Shown here piece by piece: positions 62,462 to 64,000 of a stretch of DNA of 64,000 nt. The DNA comes from an uncultured Flavobacteriaceae bacterium. GTDB taxonomy: Bacteria > Bacteroidota > Bacteroidia > Flavobacteriales > Flavobacteriaceae. A program made the translations under genes and the position numbers. Under the pieces are notes generated by a model, which was not told the origin of the DNA, did not search any database, and worked only from the letters and a program-made list of their open reading frames with translations. The stretch spans positions 62,001-126,000 of the forward strand of contig CANNBV010000003.1 of NCBI GenBank assembly GCA_947502975.1. Direction: 5' to 3'. Positions within the stretch are counted from its first letter, which is position 1, and each line of letters opens with the position of its first letter.

Positions 62462-63913
62462 ATGTTATTTAATTCAATTGAGTTTCTCATATTTTTACCA
62501 ATAGTATTTTTGTTGTATTGGTTTGTTACTTATAAAAACTACAAGACCCAAAATATATTAATCATAATAGCCAGTTATGTCTTTTATGGCCTATGGGATT
62601 GGAGGTTTCTTTCCTTAATATTTTTAAGTACTACTGTAGATTATTTTGTTGGCTTAAAAATTTTTAACAGCCCAAACAAAAAGGCTAAGAAGCAATGGCT
62701 TTGGTGTAGTGTTATTTTTAACGTAGGGCTATTAGGTTTTTTCAAATACTTTAATTTTTTCGTGGATTCATGGACAGATATGTTCTCTATGTTTGGTTAC
62801 GAAATTAAGAGTGTATGGACACTTAAAATTTTGCTTCCTGTAGGTATATCTTTTTATACGTTTCAAACAATGTCGTACTCTTTTGATATTTATTATGAAA
62901 GATTAAAGCCAACAAAGGATTTTCTGGGATTTGCTGCTTTTGTGAGCTTTTTTCCTCAATTAGTTGCTGGCCCTATTGAGAGAGCATCCAATTTATTATC
63001 TCAAATTCTAAATAAAAGGACCTTTAGTTATAAGCAATGTACAGAGGGCTTAAAGTTGATTTTATGGGGCATGTTTAAAAAAGTTGTTATTGCCGATTCT
63101 TTAGCGCCTATAGTTGATGATATATTTACTAATTACTCTACATACCCAACCTCTTCTTTAATACTAGGGGTAACATTATTTAGTTTTCAGGTTTATGGGG
63201 ATTTTAGTGGATATTCTGATATTGCTATTGGTACAGCCAAATTATTTGGAATTGAATTGATGTCCAATTTTAAGTTTCCAAATTTTTCAAGAAACGTTGC
63301 AGAGTATTGGCAACGTTGGCATGTGTCGCTTTCAACCTGGTTTAGACATTATGTTTACATACCTCTAGGTGGGTCGAGAGTTAGTAAATTAAAATCTGTT
63401 AGAAACATTTGTATTATATTTTTAGTAAGTGGATTTTGGCATGGTGCTAATTGGACATTTATCTTCTGGGGGGCATTTCATGCTTTGGCATTTATCCCTG
63501 TATTTTTAATGGGAAGAAATACAATATATAAAAACTCTGTAGTGGGTGAAAATACTATATTTCCGTCTTTAATAGAAATAGGGCAGGTGCTGCTTACTTT
63601 TGGGATTGTAACTTTTTCGAGAATATTTTTCCGATCGGAATCAATAACAGACGCCTTTAGATTTATAAAAAGAATTTTTAGTGATTTCACATTTGAGACG
63701 TACCATCATCCTAACGGATATCGAATGATAGATTTTTACATCCTTCTTTTTATTTTCATCTTATATGAATACAGAATTAGAAAAGATGAGCGGTCTCCTT
63801 TTAAATTTAAATCAAAATTTGTGAGATTCGTAGCCTATACGATTGTTATCTTATCTATGTTGCTATTCTATGATGACAACATTGATAGGTCATTTATTTA
63901 CTTCCAGTTCTAA
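62462..63913 (+). CDS. MBOAT family O-acyltransferase (AlgI-like)
   Basis: This 483-residue protein has ten to twelve membrane helices and the MBOAT signature: FKFPNFSRNVAEYWQRWHVSLSTWFRHYVYIPLGGSR, with the invariant His in SGFWHGANWTFIFWGAFHAL. Early motif VLLPVGISFYTFQTMSYSFDIYY (in pattern) and FFPQLVAGPIERASNLLSQ are also conserved. AlgI-type MBOATs pass acetyl groups across the inner membrane to a periplasmic SGNH partner that acetylates an exopolysaccharide or peptidoglycan. A likely partner converges from the right edge of the window. Confidence 0.93.
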   Translation: MLFNSIEFLIFLPIVFLLYWFVTYKNYKTQNILIIIASYVFYGLWDWRFLSLIFLSTTVDYFVGLKIFNSPNKKAKKQWLWCSVIFNVGLLGFFKYFNFFVDSWTDMFSMFGYEIKSVWTLKILLPVGISFYTFQTMSYSFDIYYERLKPTKDFLGFAAFVSFFPQLVAGPIERASNLLSQILNKRTFSYKQCTEGLKLILWGMFKKVVIADSLAPIVDDIFTNYSTYPTSSLILGVTLFSFQVYGDFSGYSDIAIGTAKLFGIELMSNFKFPNFSRNVAEYWQRWHVSLSTWFRHYVYIPLGGSRVSKLKSVRNICIIFLVSGFWHGANWTFIFWGAFHALAFIPVFLMGRNTIYKNSVVGENTIFPSLIEIGQVLLTFGIVTFSRIFFRSESITDAFRFIKRIFSDFTFETYHHPNGYRMIDFYILLFIFILYEYRIRKDERSPFKFKSKFVRFVAYTIVILSMLLFYDDNIDRSFIYFQF

Positions 63914-64000
63914 AGATTATCAGCATTTTCTTTGATAAAGTCTGAGATAACCTTGGCTAGAATTTTTCTTCCATTATTGTTCCAGTGCTGATCATAAATT
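63910..64000 (-). CDS. SGNH/AlgJ-like acetyltransferase partner, C-terminus only (partial)
   Basis: An open frame runs leftward from the window edge to TAG at 63912-63910, giving the C-terminal residues IYDQHWNNNGRKILAKVISDFI plus KENADNL. The pattern DxxHWNxxG...LA is the last catalytic block (Asp-x-x-His) of SGNH hydrolases and AlgJ/AlgX-like proteins. Its neighbour is the MBOAT gene, which supports an acetyl-transfer pair. Four bases overlap the MBOAT stop. Only 29 residues are visible, so the assignment rests on motif and context. Confidence 0.6.
   Translation of the reverse strand, partial: IYDQHWNNNGRKILAKVISDFIKENADNL

Noticed and set aside
1-64000. CRISPR arrays, tRNA or rRNA genes, insertion sequences, prophage or integrase genes
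   Set aside because: No regularly spaced repeats, cloverleaf with conserved T-loop, transposase motif or phage gene was found on either strand.

Overview
The window looks like a chromosomal segment of a marine member of the Flavobacteriaceae (Bacteroidota). Pointers are the AT-rich sequence, frequent matches to the Bacteroidota -7 promoter box TAnnTTTG, weak or absent Shine-Dalgarno sites, a type IX secretion sorting domain, SusC/TonB-type outer membrane proteins, a GH16 lipoprotein of the agarase/porphyranase kind, and a sulfonolipid-type gene pair. No tRNA, rRNA, CRISPR array, insertion sequence or prophage was recognised. Both ends cut genes: a pirin at the left and an SGNH-type protein at the right.

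Bases 1-4000 hold two pirins, a small membrane protein, ettA and a small single-span protein. Bases 4074-13304 form a same-strand block of eight genes: an acidic coiled-coil protein, an unknown protein, an AAA+ ATPase, a NudK-like Nudix hydrolase, two unknown soluble proteins and two membrane proteins. Several are translationally coupled and most match no family I can name. This is the best candidate here for an undescribed system. Bases 13400-19400 carry the GH16 lipoprotein, a coiled-coil membrane protein, a Crp/Fnr regulator, fumC, a 1-Cys peroxiredoxin and a 58-residue membrane protein missed by length cut-offs.

Bases 19400-32250 contain an outer membrane beta-barrel receptor, the coupled operon prfB-HAD-arsC (prfB read through a programmed +1 frameshift), two tandem paralogs with macroglobulin-like and barrel-less TonB-plug regions, two tandem ATP-grasp paralogs and a polytopic membrane protein. 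Bases 32300-41100 hold threonine aldolase, YbaB, an S9 oligopeptidase lipoprotein, a probable cysteate synthase plus an alpha-oxoamine synthase (capnine/sulfonolipid pathway), a GNAT acyltransferase that may acylate the product, an outer membrane protein and a DUF4834-like protein.

Bases 41100-46300 are a coupled cell-surface glycan operon (YfhO, glycosyltransferase, flippase). Bases 46390-49480 hold two related secreted proteins with extremely basic tails around a T9SS cargo protein. Bases 49600-64000 contain a DUF3667-like protein, uvrA, an ECF sigma factor with a conserved-looking 48-residue follower, a cysteine-free endonuclease III, bcp, a large unknown protein, an MBL-fold phosphodiesterase, small envelope proteins, an XRE repressor with paired operators next to an M14 carboxypeptidase, an Lrp regulator, and an MBOAT O-acetyltransferase convergent with an SGNH partner.

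Non-coding structure worth noting: a three-copy intergenic element with covarying ends, a second long inverted repeat, an intra-operon hairpin, an 11-bp-phased direct-repeat operator shared by two secreted-protein genes, and XRE palindromes overlapping promoter boxes.
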